From NCBI GenBank assembly GCA_031276355.1, contig JAISNC010000093.1, positions 1 through 60,941 on the forward strand: a stretch of DNA of 60,941 nucleotides, read 5' to 3'. Source of the DNA: Odoribacteraceae bacterium (GTDB taxonomy: Bacteria; Bacteroidota; Bacteroidia; Bacteroidales; Marinifilaceae). Position 1 is the first letter of the stretch. Each line of letters opens with the position of its first letter. The position numbers were made by a program, and so were the translations under genes. Of the stretch, positions 42,315-50,333 are shown piece by piece. Below the pieces are notes generated by a model. That model worked only from the letters and a program-made list of their open reading frames with translations, was not told the origin of the DNA and made no database searches.

Positions 42315-44069
42315 ATGGAAGAGATGATTGCAGGTAACGATTCGACGCGGGGGGATGCCCGCCGCGTGCTCTCTGGCTCGCGGGCCCTGGTGGAGACGCT
42401 GTTGCTGGAGGGCGTGGAGGTGATCTTCGGCTACCCGGGGGGGGCCATCATTCCCGTGTACGACGCGCTGTACGACTACCAGGAGCGGTTGCGCCACGTC
42501 CTCGTGCGCCACGAGCAGGGCGCGCTTCATGCCGCCCAGGGGTACGCGCGCGTCTCGTCGCGGGTGGGCGTGTGCATGGTGACCTCCGGCCCGGGTGCCA
42601 CGAACACCGTCACGGGGCTGGCGGACGCGATGGCGGATTCCACGCCGCTCGTGCTGGTGACCGGGCAGGTGGGCTCCGCGCTGCTGGGGACGAACGCGTT
42701 CCAGGAGGTGGATATCATCGCGATCACGCGGCCGGTGACGAAGTGGAATTACCAGGTGCGGCGGGCCGCCGAGATCCCGCGGGTGCTCTCCCGGGCGTTT
42801 TACATCGCCCGCAGCGGGCGGCCGGGGCCGGTGCTGGTGGACATCACGAAGGACGCGCAGGTGGAGATGGCGCCGTTCTGCCCCGGGCCGGTGCTCGGCG
42901 CGCGGGGGTACGTGCCTTACCCGCCGCCCGACGCGCGGCAGGTGGAGGCGGCGGCGGCGCTGATCCGGGAGGCCCGGCGGCCGATGGTGCTCTTCGGGCA
43001 AGGGGTCATGCTGGGCGGGGCCGAGGCGGAGTTCCGCGCGTTCGTCGAGAAGAGCGGCATGCCCGCGGCCTCCACGCTGCTCGGGTTGTCGACGCTGCCC
43101 GTCGACCACCCGCTCTACGTGGGCCTGCTCGGCATGCACGGGAATTACGCCCCGAATATCAAGAACAAGGATTGCGACCTGCTGGTGGCCGTCGGGATGC
43201 GCTTCGACGACCGCGTGACGGGTAACCCCCTCGAGTTCGGCAAGAACGCGCGGGTGATTCACCTGGAGATCGACCCGGCGGAGGTGAACAAGATCATCCG
43301 GGCGGACGTCCCGGTGGTCGGCGACGTGAAGGAGACCCTCCCGATGCTCACCGGGCGGATCGCCCCGGGGGAGTACGCCGGCTGGATCGAGGAGTTCCGC
43401 GCCTGCGCCCGGGTGGAGGAGCGGGAGACGATCCGCCCGGCCGTCCAGCCGCTGGACGACGCGCTGCACATGGGCGAGGTGGCCCGCGCCGTGAGCCGGG
43501 CGTACGACGACGACGCTATCCTGGTGACGGACGTCGGGCAACAGCAGGTGTTCGCCTGTCGCTATTTCGGCTACCGGCGGCCGCGCAGCGTGGTCACCTC
43601 CGGCGGCCTCGGGACGATGGGCTTTGGCTTGCCGGCGGCCATCGGCGCGCGGCTGGGCGCTCCCGGCCGGGAGGTGTGCCTGGTCGCGGGCGACGGCGGG
43701 TTGCAGATGACGATCCAGGAGCTGGGTACCGTCGCGCAGCTGGATATCCCGGTGAAGATCATCCTGATGAATAACGGTTACCTGGGGATGGTGCGCCAGT
43801 GGCAGGAGCTGTTTTACCACAAGCGCTACGCCTTCACCGAGATCCAGAACCCCGACTTCGGGTGCATCGCCCGCGCCCACCGCATCGCCTACCGGCTGGT
43901 GGAACGCCGCGAGGAGCTGCCCGCCGCCATCCGGGAGATGAAGGAGCACGCCGGGCCGTTCTTCCTGGAGGTGCGCGTGATGAAAGAAGAGAACGTCTTC
44001 CCGATGGTCCCCGTGGGCGCGGCCGTCGAGGATATATTATTAAACGGTGTCACGCCGCCCCTTTCATGA
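42315..44069 (+). CDS. ilvB: Acetolactate synthase large subunit
   Basis: A 584-aa thiamine-diphosphate enzyme that condenses pyruvate with pyruvate or 2-ketobutyrate. Motifs: VEVIFGYPGGAIIPVYDAL, the catalytic Glu in VRHEQGALHAAQGYAR (near residue 61), central FAD-type domain, and the ThDP-binding GDGGLQMTIQELGT followed by MNNGYLGMVRQWQ near 460-490. Length is normal. The usual next genes in Bacteroidales, the small subunit ilvN and ilvC, are not adjacent; instead a palindromic 23-bp repeat begins 17 bp after the stop. The regulatory subunit must be encoded elsewhere, if present. Confidence 0.96.
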   Translation: MEEMIAGNDSTRGDARRVLSGSRALVETLLLEGVEVIFGYPGGAIIPVYDALYDYQERLRHVLVRHEQGALHAAQGYARVSSRVGVCMVTSGPGATNTVTGLADAMADSTPLVLVTGQVGSALLGTNAFQEVDIIAITRPVTKWNYQVRRAAEIPRVLSRAFYIARSGRPGPVLVDITKDAQVEMAPFCPGPVLGARGYVPYPPPDARQVEAAAALIREARRPMVLFGQGVMLGGAEAEFRAFVEKSGMPAASTLLGLSTLPVDHPLYVGLLGMHGNYAPNIKNKDCDLLVAVGMRFDDRVTGNPLEFGKNARVIHLEIDPAEVNKIIRADVPVVGDVKETLPMLTGRIAPGEYAGWIEEFRACARVEERETIRPAVQPLDDALHMGEVARAVSRAYDDDAILVTDVGQQQVFACRYFGYRRPRSVVTSGGLGTMGFGLPAAIGARLGAPGREVCLVAGDGGLQMTIQELGTVAQLDIPVKIILMNNGYLGMVRQWQELFYHKRYAFTEIQNPDFGCIARAHRIAYRLVERREELPAAIREMKEHAGPFFLEVRVMKEENVFPMVPVGAAVEDILLNGVTPPLS

Positions 44070-44086
44070 CAGCCATGAAGCCCGCT

Positions 44087-44194
44087 GCCCGACACCGGCA
44101 CCGCCCGCGGTACGACACCGGTACAGCCTGCTGTACGACACCGGTACAGCCTGCTGTACGGCACCGGTACAGCCTGCTGTACGATACCCGTATA
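44087..44194. repeat. 23-bp palindromic tandem repeat after ilvB
   Basis: About 4.7 units of 23 bp, three of them nearly identical: GTACGACACCGGTACAGCCT plus GCT, starting at 44110, 44133 and 44156, with a degenerate copy before (44087) and a partial copy after (44179). Each junction forms a hairpin, GCTGTAC with GTACAGC around 7 nt. A further hairpin, CATGGAAG/CTTCCATG, is at 44227-44246. Confidence 0.8.
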
Positions 44195-44226
44195 TTTTCC
44201 TATATGATAAGCGTTTCTTAACGGGT

Positions 44227-44246
44227 CATGGAAGCCTCCTTCCATG
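44227..44246. terminator. Possible hairpin terminator between convergent ilvB and GH3 genes
   Basis: CATGGAAG pairs with CTTCCATG (8 bp, loop CCTC) between the converging genes. It lacks a T run on either strand, so termination function is only suggested by position. Confidence 0.3.
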
Positions 44247-44264
44247 CATCGTGGATAGTCATCG

Positions 44265-46457
44265 TCAATCGACGAGCGAGAAGGTGGCCACGCGGTCTTT
44301 CACGCGGAGGTGAAACACGCCGGGTTCCAGGCGACGAAGGCCGTCGGGGCCGGGGAAACTCAAGTCGCGGGAGGGGACGATCTCGAACGTGTAGCGGCGC
44401 GTCCCGCCGGCGGGGATCCCGCGCTTCTCGAAATGCTTCAACTCCTTCACCGGGCGCGAGATGGAGGCCACCGGGTCGGAGACGAACCAGAAGACGGTCT
44501 CGTCGCCGGGCCGGTCGCCCGCGTTCCGCACCTCGACCGACGCGGTGATCGTCCCGTCGCGCGTGACGCGGTCGCTCGACAGCGCGATCTCCCCGTACTC
44601 GTAGCGGGTGTAACTCAGCCCGTGCGCGAAGGGGTAGAGCGGCCCCGCGGGGAGATCCTGGTAGCCGCCGGAGCCGGGACGCGCCGGTTGCCGCTGGTTA
44701 TAATACGCCGGCTGCTGGGCGGCCCCGCGCGGGAAGGTGATCGACAGGCGACCGGAAGGATTCTCGTCGCCGGAGAGGATGTCGGCCAGGGCGCGGCCCC
44801 CCTCGATGCCGGGCTGCCAGATCATGACGACGGCCCCGGCGAGCGGCGCCACGCGCGCCAGGTCCAGGGGGCGGCCCGCGGATACCACCAGCACCACCGG
44901 CTTCCCCGCCCGCCGGACCTCCGCCGCGAGCCGCTCCTGGATCGCGGGCAACGCGAGGGACGCGCGCGAGGCGTTTTCCCCGCTCCACGCGGCCCGCTCC
45001 CCGAGGCAGAGCACGACCACGTCGGCGCGCGAGGCCACGCGGCGGGCCGCGGCGAAGCCGGTGGTGTCCTCGCCGTCGTGGTCGCAGCCGCGCGCGTGCG
45101 TCACCTCCCCGCCGAAGCGGGCGCGCAGGCCGTCGAGGAGCGAGCACGCGTCGCTCGCCTCCCCGTGCCCCGCCCACGAGCCGAGGAGCGCGACGCTATC
45201 GCGCGCCAGGGGGCCGATCACCGCCAGCCGCCGGGCCGCGCCCGCCGCCAGGGGCAGGAGGTCGTCCTTGTTCTCGAGCAGCACCATCGACTCGACGGCC
45301 AGGCGACGCGCGAGGGCCACGTCACCGGGACGAAGGAAACGCTCGTCGTCCGGCAACTCCTCGACGTACGGGCGGTCGAAAAGCCCCAGGCGGAACTTGA
45401 CGCGCAACACGCGCCTGACGGCCTCGTCGAGCCGGGCGATGGAGACCCGCCCCTCCTCGACGAGCGCGGGAAGGTGCCGGGCGTAGATATCGTCCACCAT
45501 GTCCATCTCCACGCCCGCCGTGAAGGCCTGCAAGCAGGCCTCCCGCTCGTCGGCCGCGACGCCCTGGGGAACGAGGTTCTGGATCGAGCCCCAGTCCGAG
45601 ACGACGAAGCCGTCGTGACCCCAGCGTTGCTTGAGGACGGTGGTGAGGGTGTAGGGATTCGCGGAGGCGGGAACGCCGCTGATGTCGTTAAAGGCGCTCA
45701 TGACGGTGGCGGCCCCGGCCCGCACGCCCGCCTCGTAGGGGGGCATGAACGTTTCCCAGAGGGCCTGGGGGGAGACGTCGCTGTAATGATAGTCGCGGCC
45801 GCCGTCGGAAAGGCTGTAGCCGACGTAATGTTTCAGGCAAGCGGCGATGGAGTGATCGCCGGCGAGGTCATCGCCCTGGTACCCCCGGACGGCCGCCGCG
45901 CCGTAGACGGCGTTCGCGTGGGGATCCTCCCCGTACCCCTCGACGACGCGCCCCCAGCGGGCGTCGCGGGCGACGTCGATCATCGGCGAGAAGGTCCAGT
46001 CCACGCCGGAGAGCTTGGCCTCGCGGGCCGCGACGGCGCACGAGGCGCGCACCAGGTCGACGTTCCACGAGCAGGACTGGGCCAACGGGACGGGGAAGAT
46101 GACGCGGAAGCCGTGAATGACATCAAAGCCGAAGAGGAGGGGGATGCCCAGCCGCGAGCGCTCGACGGCCTCGCGTTGCACCCGGTTGCGGTACGCGGGG
46201 CTGGGGCTGCGGTAGATCAGCGAGCCGGTGAGCGGGTCGACGGCCCTCGTCTCCCTCTCGACGTTGTTCGGGTTCATGTTCTTGCCGTACGTCCGCTGGA
46301 CGGTCTGCATGACCTTCTCCTCGACGGTCATGCGCGCGAGGAGATCCTCGACGCGGGCCTCGATGGGGGCGTCCCGCTCCTTGTAGACGGGGGGGGCATC
46401 GACGGCGCACGCGAGGAGAAGGGCGGGGAAGAGGGCGGTGATCAGGAATTTGTTCAT
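44265..46457 (-). CDS. Glycoside hydrolase family 3 beta-glucosidase-like lipoprotein
   Basis: A 730-aa GH3 enzyme. The N-terminus MNKFLITALFPALLLAC is a lipoprotein signal. The (beta/alpha)8 domain carries PLLFGFDVIHGFRVIFPVPL, DWTFSPMIDVARDARWGR and the nucleophile Asp in GFVVSDWGSI (near residue 285). The alpha/beta sandwich domain (LAVIGPLARDSVALLGSW) and a C-terminal Fn3-like domain (ASVEVRNAGDRPGDETVFWF) follow. The track ORF begins 67 codons earlier, but that extension is low-complexity and lacks an ATG context; 46457 is chosen. It probably trims oligosaccharides to glucose or a related sugar as the exo-acting enzyme of the locus. Confidence 0.93.
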   Translation of the reverse strand: MNKFLITALFPALLLACAVDAPPVYKERDAPIEARVEDLLARMTVEEKVMQTVQRTYGKNMNPNNVERETRAVDPLTGSLIYRSPSPAYRNRVQREAVERSRLGIPLLFGFDVIHGFRVIFPVPLAQSCSWNVDLVRASCAVAAREAKLSGVDWTFSPMIDVARDARWGRVVEGYGEDPHANAVYGAAAVRGYQGDDLAGDHSIAACLKHYVGYSLSDGGRDYHYSDVSPQALWETFMPPYEAGVRAGAATVMSAFNDISGVPASANPYTLTTVLKQRWGHDGFVVSDWGSIQNLVPQGVAADEREACLQAFTAGVEMDMVDDIYARHLPALVEEGRVSIARLDEAVRRVLRVKFRLGLFDRPYVEELPDDERFLRPGDVALARRLAVESMVLLENKDDLLPLAAGAARRLAVIGPLARDSVALLGSWAGHGEASDACSLLDGLRARFGGEVTHARGCDHDGEDTTGFAAARRVASRADVVVLCLGERAAWSGENASRASLALPAIQERLAAEVRRAGKPVVLVVSAGRPLDLARVAPLAGAVVMIWQPGIEGGRALADILSGDENPSGRLSITFPRGAAQQPAYYNQRQPARPGSGGYQDLPAGPLYPFAHGLSYTRYEYGEIALSSDRVTRDGTITASVEVRNAGDRPGDETVFWFVSDPVASISRPVKELKHFEKRGIPAGGTRRYTFEIVPSRDLSFPGPDGLRRLEPGVFHLRVKDRVATFSLVD

Positions 46458-46513
46458 GGTCCGGGCGTGGATAAGGCGCGGCCCCGCGGGGAGGGGGCCG
46501 CGCCGGTGAGGGT

Positions 46514-47845
46514 TTAACGTGTTAACTCGAAGTCGTCCATCAGGATCGTGCGGTTGCCGACGGTGGTGATGTTGGCACCGGTGGAGGTGGAGAGGGGGCG
46601 TATCTGGTGCGCCTCGTAAGCGGTGCCCGCCGGGAAGCGGAACTCGATGGTTTCCCACTCGCCGTATTTCGTCGGCAGCGCGACGGGGGGCATGTTGCTA
46701 CCTCCCTTGTTGAACTTGATGTGCGGGTAATACTCGTTGCCCGGCTCGCGGTAGATCTTGAAACGAAGCCCCTTGTACTGCGCCAGGTCGGGGATCCCGC
46801 TCAAGGAGAGATCGAAGAAGCCGGAGGTGCTGCTGGTGCCGTTGACGGCGTTTTTCATGACCTTATCGCTGGTGTTGATGCCGCCCTTGTAGGGATTCTC
46901 CTGGATGGTGAGGCCGGGACTGTTGGTGGAGGCGAAGCGAAGCTTGAGGGTGGTGTTGTCGAGATTCTCGCAGTCGGTGATGAGGTAGGCCCCCGCGGTG
47001 ACGCGTAGCGTGTAGCCCCGCGAGAGGGTCTCGCCGATGGCGTTGACGGCGTGGTAGGCGAGCGCGTATTCGCCGGCGGTGGTGCAGGGGTAGAGCAGCT
47101 CGGCGGTAGTCGCGACGGTATGGCCGTCGAGCGTCCATTCGTGGACGATGCCGGTGCCGCCGTGGAGGACGGTGGCCGTGATGGAGAGCTGGTCGCCGGT
47201 GACCCTGTCGATGGTCGTGCCGGTCTCGGAGAATCGTATCTCGAGGGGGCGTTCGATGGCCTCGACGACGAGCGTTTTCTCGACGGTGCCGACGGCGTTC
47301 GTCCCGGTGTAGGTGAGGCTATACTCCTTGACCTCGGCCAGCGTGAAGCCGTGGAGGAAAGGTTCGGTGGAGAAGTCCACCCCGTCGATCCTCCAGAGGT
47401 GCGAGACACCGGCACCGGATTCGACGATGGCGGCGAGCTGGAGGTCGTCGAGCTGCTTGCGCTTGACGCGGGTGGAGTCGCCGGTGGAGAGCGAGATCGC
47501 GAGGAGATCCGCGACGGTGACGGTGAACACGCGGGAGTACTCCCCGGCACCGTTGCGGGAGACGTAGCGGAGGGTGTAGGTGCCGGGCGCCGCGAAGGTG
47601 TAGCGGAGTTCCGGCGTGGCCGCCTCGAGGCGGTCGTTGATAAACCAGTGGCTCGACGCGCGGCCGCCGGTGGTGACGGTGGCGCGGAGGGAGAAGGGCG
47701 CGTTGACGGTGGTCGCGAACGACTCCTGGTCGCTGTCAAAGGTAGCCCGCGGGGGGACGTTGGTGACGGGGCGCGGCTCCTCGGCACAGCCCCCGCACGC
47801 GGCGAGGGCGATGAAAAGCAGGGGTATGATCTGTTTCGTTTTCAT
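46514..47845 (-). CDS. PKD-like domain surface lipoprotein, probable glycan-binding protein
   Basis: A 443-aa lipoprotein (lipobox LAACGGC). About three tandem PKD/Ig-like domains of some 90 residues are visible, each ending in a tryptophan-or-tyrosine-rich core plus TYTLRY-type strand (APGTYTLRYVSRNGAGEYS; VKEYSLTYTGTNAVGTVEKT; AGEYALAYHAVNAIGETLS). The C-terminal 150 residues form a beta-sandwich-like domain (GLRFKIYREPGNEYYPHIKF, ILMDDFELTR) of the carbohydrate-binding kind. It sits between two glycosidase genes in the PUL and fits a surface glycan-binding protein. Ligand unknown. Confidence 0.8.
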   Translation of the reverse strand: MKTKQIIPLLFIALAACGGCAEEPRPVTNVPPRATFDSDQESFATTVNAPFSLRATVTTGGRASSHWFINDRLEAATPELRYTFAAPGTYTLRYVSRNGAGEYSRVFTVTVADLLAISLSTGDSTRVKRKQLDDLQLAAIVESGAGVSHLWRIDGVDFSTEPFLHGFTLAEVKEYSLTYTGTNAVGTVEKTLVVEAIERPLEIRFSETGTTIDRVTGDQLSITATVLHGGTGIVHEWTLDGHTVATTAELLYPCTTAGEYALAYHAVNAIGETLSRGYTLRVTAGAYLITDCENLDNTTLKLRFASTNSPGLTIQENPYKGGINTSDKVMKNAVNGTSSTSGFFDLSLSGIPDLAQYKGLRFKIYREPGNEYYPHIKFNKGGSNMPPVALPTKYGEWETIEFRFPAGTAYEAHQIRPLSTSTGANITTVGNRTILMDDFELTR

Positions 47846-47863
47846 GATTACGGGATAAAACGG

Positions 47864-49318
47864 TTATTTATCGTAGAAGCGGGTGAGCTGGTAGACGTGA
47901 TCGTTCAACTCCTTCATGTTGTCGAGCAGGGGGCGGTAGGGCTGGAAGTCCCACGTGACGATGCCCTTGTTGGAGTCGCGGTTGGAGGGGTCGGTGTTCA
48001 TGTTCTGCGGGTCGTTGTCCTGGTACGTGAACCAGTGCCAGCCGACGCACCCCTTGCTCTTGATGAGTTCGAGGGTGAAGTTCTGGTAAAAGTAGCCGCG
48101 ATCGGCCTGCGTCTGGACGTTCCAGCCGGCACCCGTGTTGTTCGGGAGGCCGGAGTCCTCGCCCTTGACGTAGAACTCGACGATCATGAAAGGTTTGCCG
48201 GACCACGCGACCCAGTCGCGCATCATCGCCTGGTCGGGCTGCCAGCTGCGGTAGTGGTCGATCGAGATGATGTCGGCGTACTGCCCGGCGACGCGCATGA
48301 TCTCGGGATTGGCCAGCTCCTCGTCCTCCTGGTTGAACTTGGTGCCGAGGAACAGGTGGTTCGGGTCGTAACGGCGCAAGGCCTCGGCCACTTTCTTGAT
48401 AAAGGCCTCGAAGTAATAACCGGTGAAGGCGCGGCGGTCGGCATCCGTCACGTCGGCCAGCGAGGCATCTTTCCCCTTCCGGGCATCGAGCCAGGCTTTC
48501 GCCGCGACGTGGTTGTGGTGCGACGCGGGAAAGTAGGCGAGGCAGCGGTCGAGGGCATCGTCCTTCCACGGCAACTCGTTGTCGACGAAGTAGCCGAGGA
48601 GGTACTTGTCGTTCTTGTACTGCTCGGCCTTCTTCATCTCGTTGTCGACGTAGGTGTCGAAACGGGGATCGAAGACCATCACCACGTCTCGCTCGTACCC
48701 TTGCCAACCGGCGTGGGAGAAATCCTCGCCGTCGCTGATCATCCGGGCGCGCAACTTGGCCATCGGCTCCAGGAAGACGCAGTAGACGGGCGGCGCGGAC
48801 AACGCGCGCAGCTCGGCGACGTTCGACCAGCAGCCCGCGCCGTTAAAGCCGTAGGACTTGATCCGCTCGGTCTCCTGCCTGGCCCAGCTGGAGGCGGAAC
48901 CATACGTGGTCTGCAAGGCGCTCTTCTGGCGATCGGAGGAGCCGGGATTGAAAACGGCCACCGCCTTGTGGATAAAAAGATCTCCCCCGGGGTCGATGAT
49001 CCACCAGCGGCCGTCGATCTTCTCCACGCGGAAAAAGCCCGTGGCCGCACGCGCCCCGGCCTTCCATCCCCCGTAAACGCTCTTGGAAGGCTCCCCGGAG
49101 GGAGTGAAACCGGGCAGGCGATCCACCGTCTGGGCGGTGTAGAAGTTCCACGCGGTGGAGGTGGCGTTGGGACGGCTCTTGACCTCCCGGAAAGGCGGCT
49201 TCTCCTCGTCCGGGTCGGGCTTATAGACATCGTCGATCCCCGGCCCGTCGTCGCCCGAGCAGGAGAGGCAGGGGCCAGCGATCGCCAAGAGAACCAGCAG
49301 GAATAATTTCGTTTTCAT
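47864..49318 (-). CDS. Clan GH-A glycoside hydrolase, agarase-like, lipoprotein
   Basis: A 484-aa lipoprotein (lipobox GPCLSC). After a Pro/acid-rich linker, the catalytic barrel starts at GFFRVEKIDGRWWIIDPGG, a signature shared with agarase-type (GH50-like) proteins. The likely acid/base Glu is in GYFVDNELPW (near residue 248) and the nucleophile Glu in KPFMIVEFYVKGEDSG (near 372), both at clan-A strand ends. WHWFTYQDND is further family-like sequence. The exact CAZy family is uncertain and agar should not be assumed. It is probably the endo-acting surface enzyme of the PUL. Confidence 0.75.
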   Translation of the reverse strand: MKTKLFLLVLLAIAGPCLSCSGDDGPGIDDVYKPDPDEEKPPFREVKSRPNATSTAWNFYTAQTVDRLPGFTPSGEPSKSVYGGWKAGARAATGFFRVEKIDGRWWIIDPGGDLFIHKAVAVFNPGSSDRQKSALQTTYGSASSWARQETERIKSYGFNGAGCWSNVAELRALSAPPVYCVFLEPMAKLRARMISDGEDFSHAGWQGYERDVVMVFDPRFDTYVDNEMKKAEQYKNDKYLLGYFVDNELPWKDDALDRCLAYFPASHHNHVAAKAWLDARKGKDASLADVTDADRRAFTGYYFEAFIKKVAEALRRYDPNHLFLGTKFNQEDEELANPEIMRVAGQYADIISIDHYRSWQPDQAMMRDWVAWSGKPFMIVEFYVKGEDSGLPNNTGAGWNVQTQADRGYFYQNFTLELIKSKGCVGWHWFTYQDNDPQNMNTDPSNRDSNKGIVTWDFQPYRPLLDNMKELNDHVYQLTRFYDK

Positions 49319-49322
49319 CGCG

Positions 49323-50309
49323 TCAATAGTTTAGCGTGTTCTCGTCCTGCCACTCGTTCACGCCGTCGCGGATCCTGTTGCGGAAGGTGAGCGTGTCGCG
49401 GGCGTGGTAGATGTTGCCGCCCTTCGCGTACTTGTAAGCCAGGAAGATTTTCCTGTCTTGCAAGAGCCGCGCCCGGTTGAAGGCGCTCTCGCCGTCGGCC
49501 TCTACTTCATAGGAGGCACCGGGCAGGGCCGTCACCGTGATCGTCCCGTCCTCCTCCTGGGTGAGCTTGAATTGCGGCGTTGTCGCGCTTAACTCGTCGC
49601 CCACCGCATTGACGTGCAACTCCCGCGGCCCGACGGTCGCGAGGCTCCAGACGCGCGCGTCGGCCTGCGGGATCGTCGTCGGGTAATCGATCGTGTCCAC
49701 CGGCGTGTTCGAGGGATCTGTCACCACGACGCACCCGCCGTGCCAGTAGTGCCCGAAGAGCATGTTCTCGTAACGTACCCCCACGACGAGCGTCTCCTTG
49801 CCCGCGAGCAGTGTCGTGGAACTTACTTCCGTCAGGCGCAGGGGCACGACAAAGCGCGGCGACGTGCGCGAGGGGTCGGCGAGGAAAGCGGCCGAGTCCA
49901 CGCGCACCGTGATCGCGCCGAGATGCGCCCCGGCGGGTATCACCGTCTGCCCGGCCGGTTTCCCGTCGACCAAGAGGGAGTACTCGTTGGCGGGTAACTC
50001 CGCGAGGGCGGCGATCGGGGCACATAGATTCTTGATGTAGGAGAACGCGTGATTCTTCATGTCGGCCAGTGTCGCGGCGTTCACTAACGAGGGGTCGACC
50101 TCGAAGCGCACGACCCGCTCCTCCTTGTTATCAATGACACCGGCGAGGTTCACGCCGATCCTGAACTGCATCCCCTCGCCGACGACCACCGAGCGAACGT
50201 CCGTCTGGTAAGGGAAATAGATCGCCTGCTCGTCGTAATCCTTCACGTAATCGTCGTAGCAGGAGGTCAACGCGGCGATAGCCACGAGTGTGAAAATGTA
50301 TCGTTTCAT
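49323..50309 (-). CDS. DUF1735/DUF4361-type PUL lipoprotein
   Basis: A 328-aa lipoprotein (lipobox ALTSC). The N-terminal half matches the BT_3987-type DUF1735 Ig-like domain: IYFPYQTDVRSVVVGEGMQF, RVVRFEVDPSLVN, then YSLLVDGKPAGQTVIPAG. The C-terminal half (FGHYWHGGCVVVT onwards) fits DUF4361. Such proteins follow SusD in many PULs and bind glycans or act as scaffold. The track start at 50324 is a TTG; ATG at 50309 is preferred. It lies 24 bp after SusD. Confidence 0.78.
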   Translation of the reverse strand: MKRYIFTLVAIAALTSCYDDYVKDYDEQAIYFPYQTDVRSVVVGEGMQFRIGVNLAGVIDNKEERVVRFEVDPSLVNAATLADMKNHAFSYIKNLCAPIAALAELPANEYSLLVDGKPAGQTVIPAGAHLGAITVRVDSAAFLADPSRTSPRFVVPLRLTEVSSTTLLAGKETLVVGVRYENMLFGHYWHGGCVVVTDPSNTPVDTIDYPTTIPQADARVWSLATVGPRELHVNAVGDELSATTPQFKLTQEEDGTITVTALPGASYEVEADGESAFNRARLLQDRKIFLAYKYAKGGNIYHARDTLTFRNRIRDGVNEWQDENTLNY

Positions 50310-50333
50310 AGTCTTGTTTTTCAAAGTGTGAAT

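Noticed and set aside
40494-43949. 1151-aa minus-strand ORF over ilvD-ilvB, and similar long ORFs at 47051-49306, 52323-55328, 44310-46517, 57375-59246
   Set aside because: They are antisense shadows of clearly conserved genes, made possible by GC-rich codon use; their translations are low-complexity and match no fold.
46458-46658. N-terminal extension of the GH3 ORF
   Set aside because: It is His/Arg/Pro-rich, overlaps the upstream gene's end, and would bury a clear lipoprotein signal peptide at 46457.
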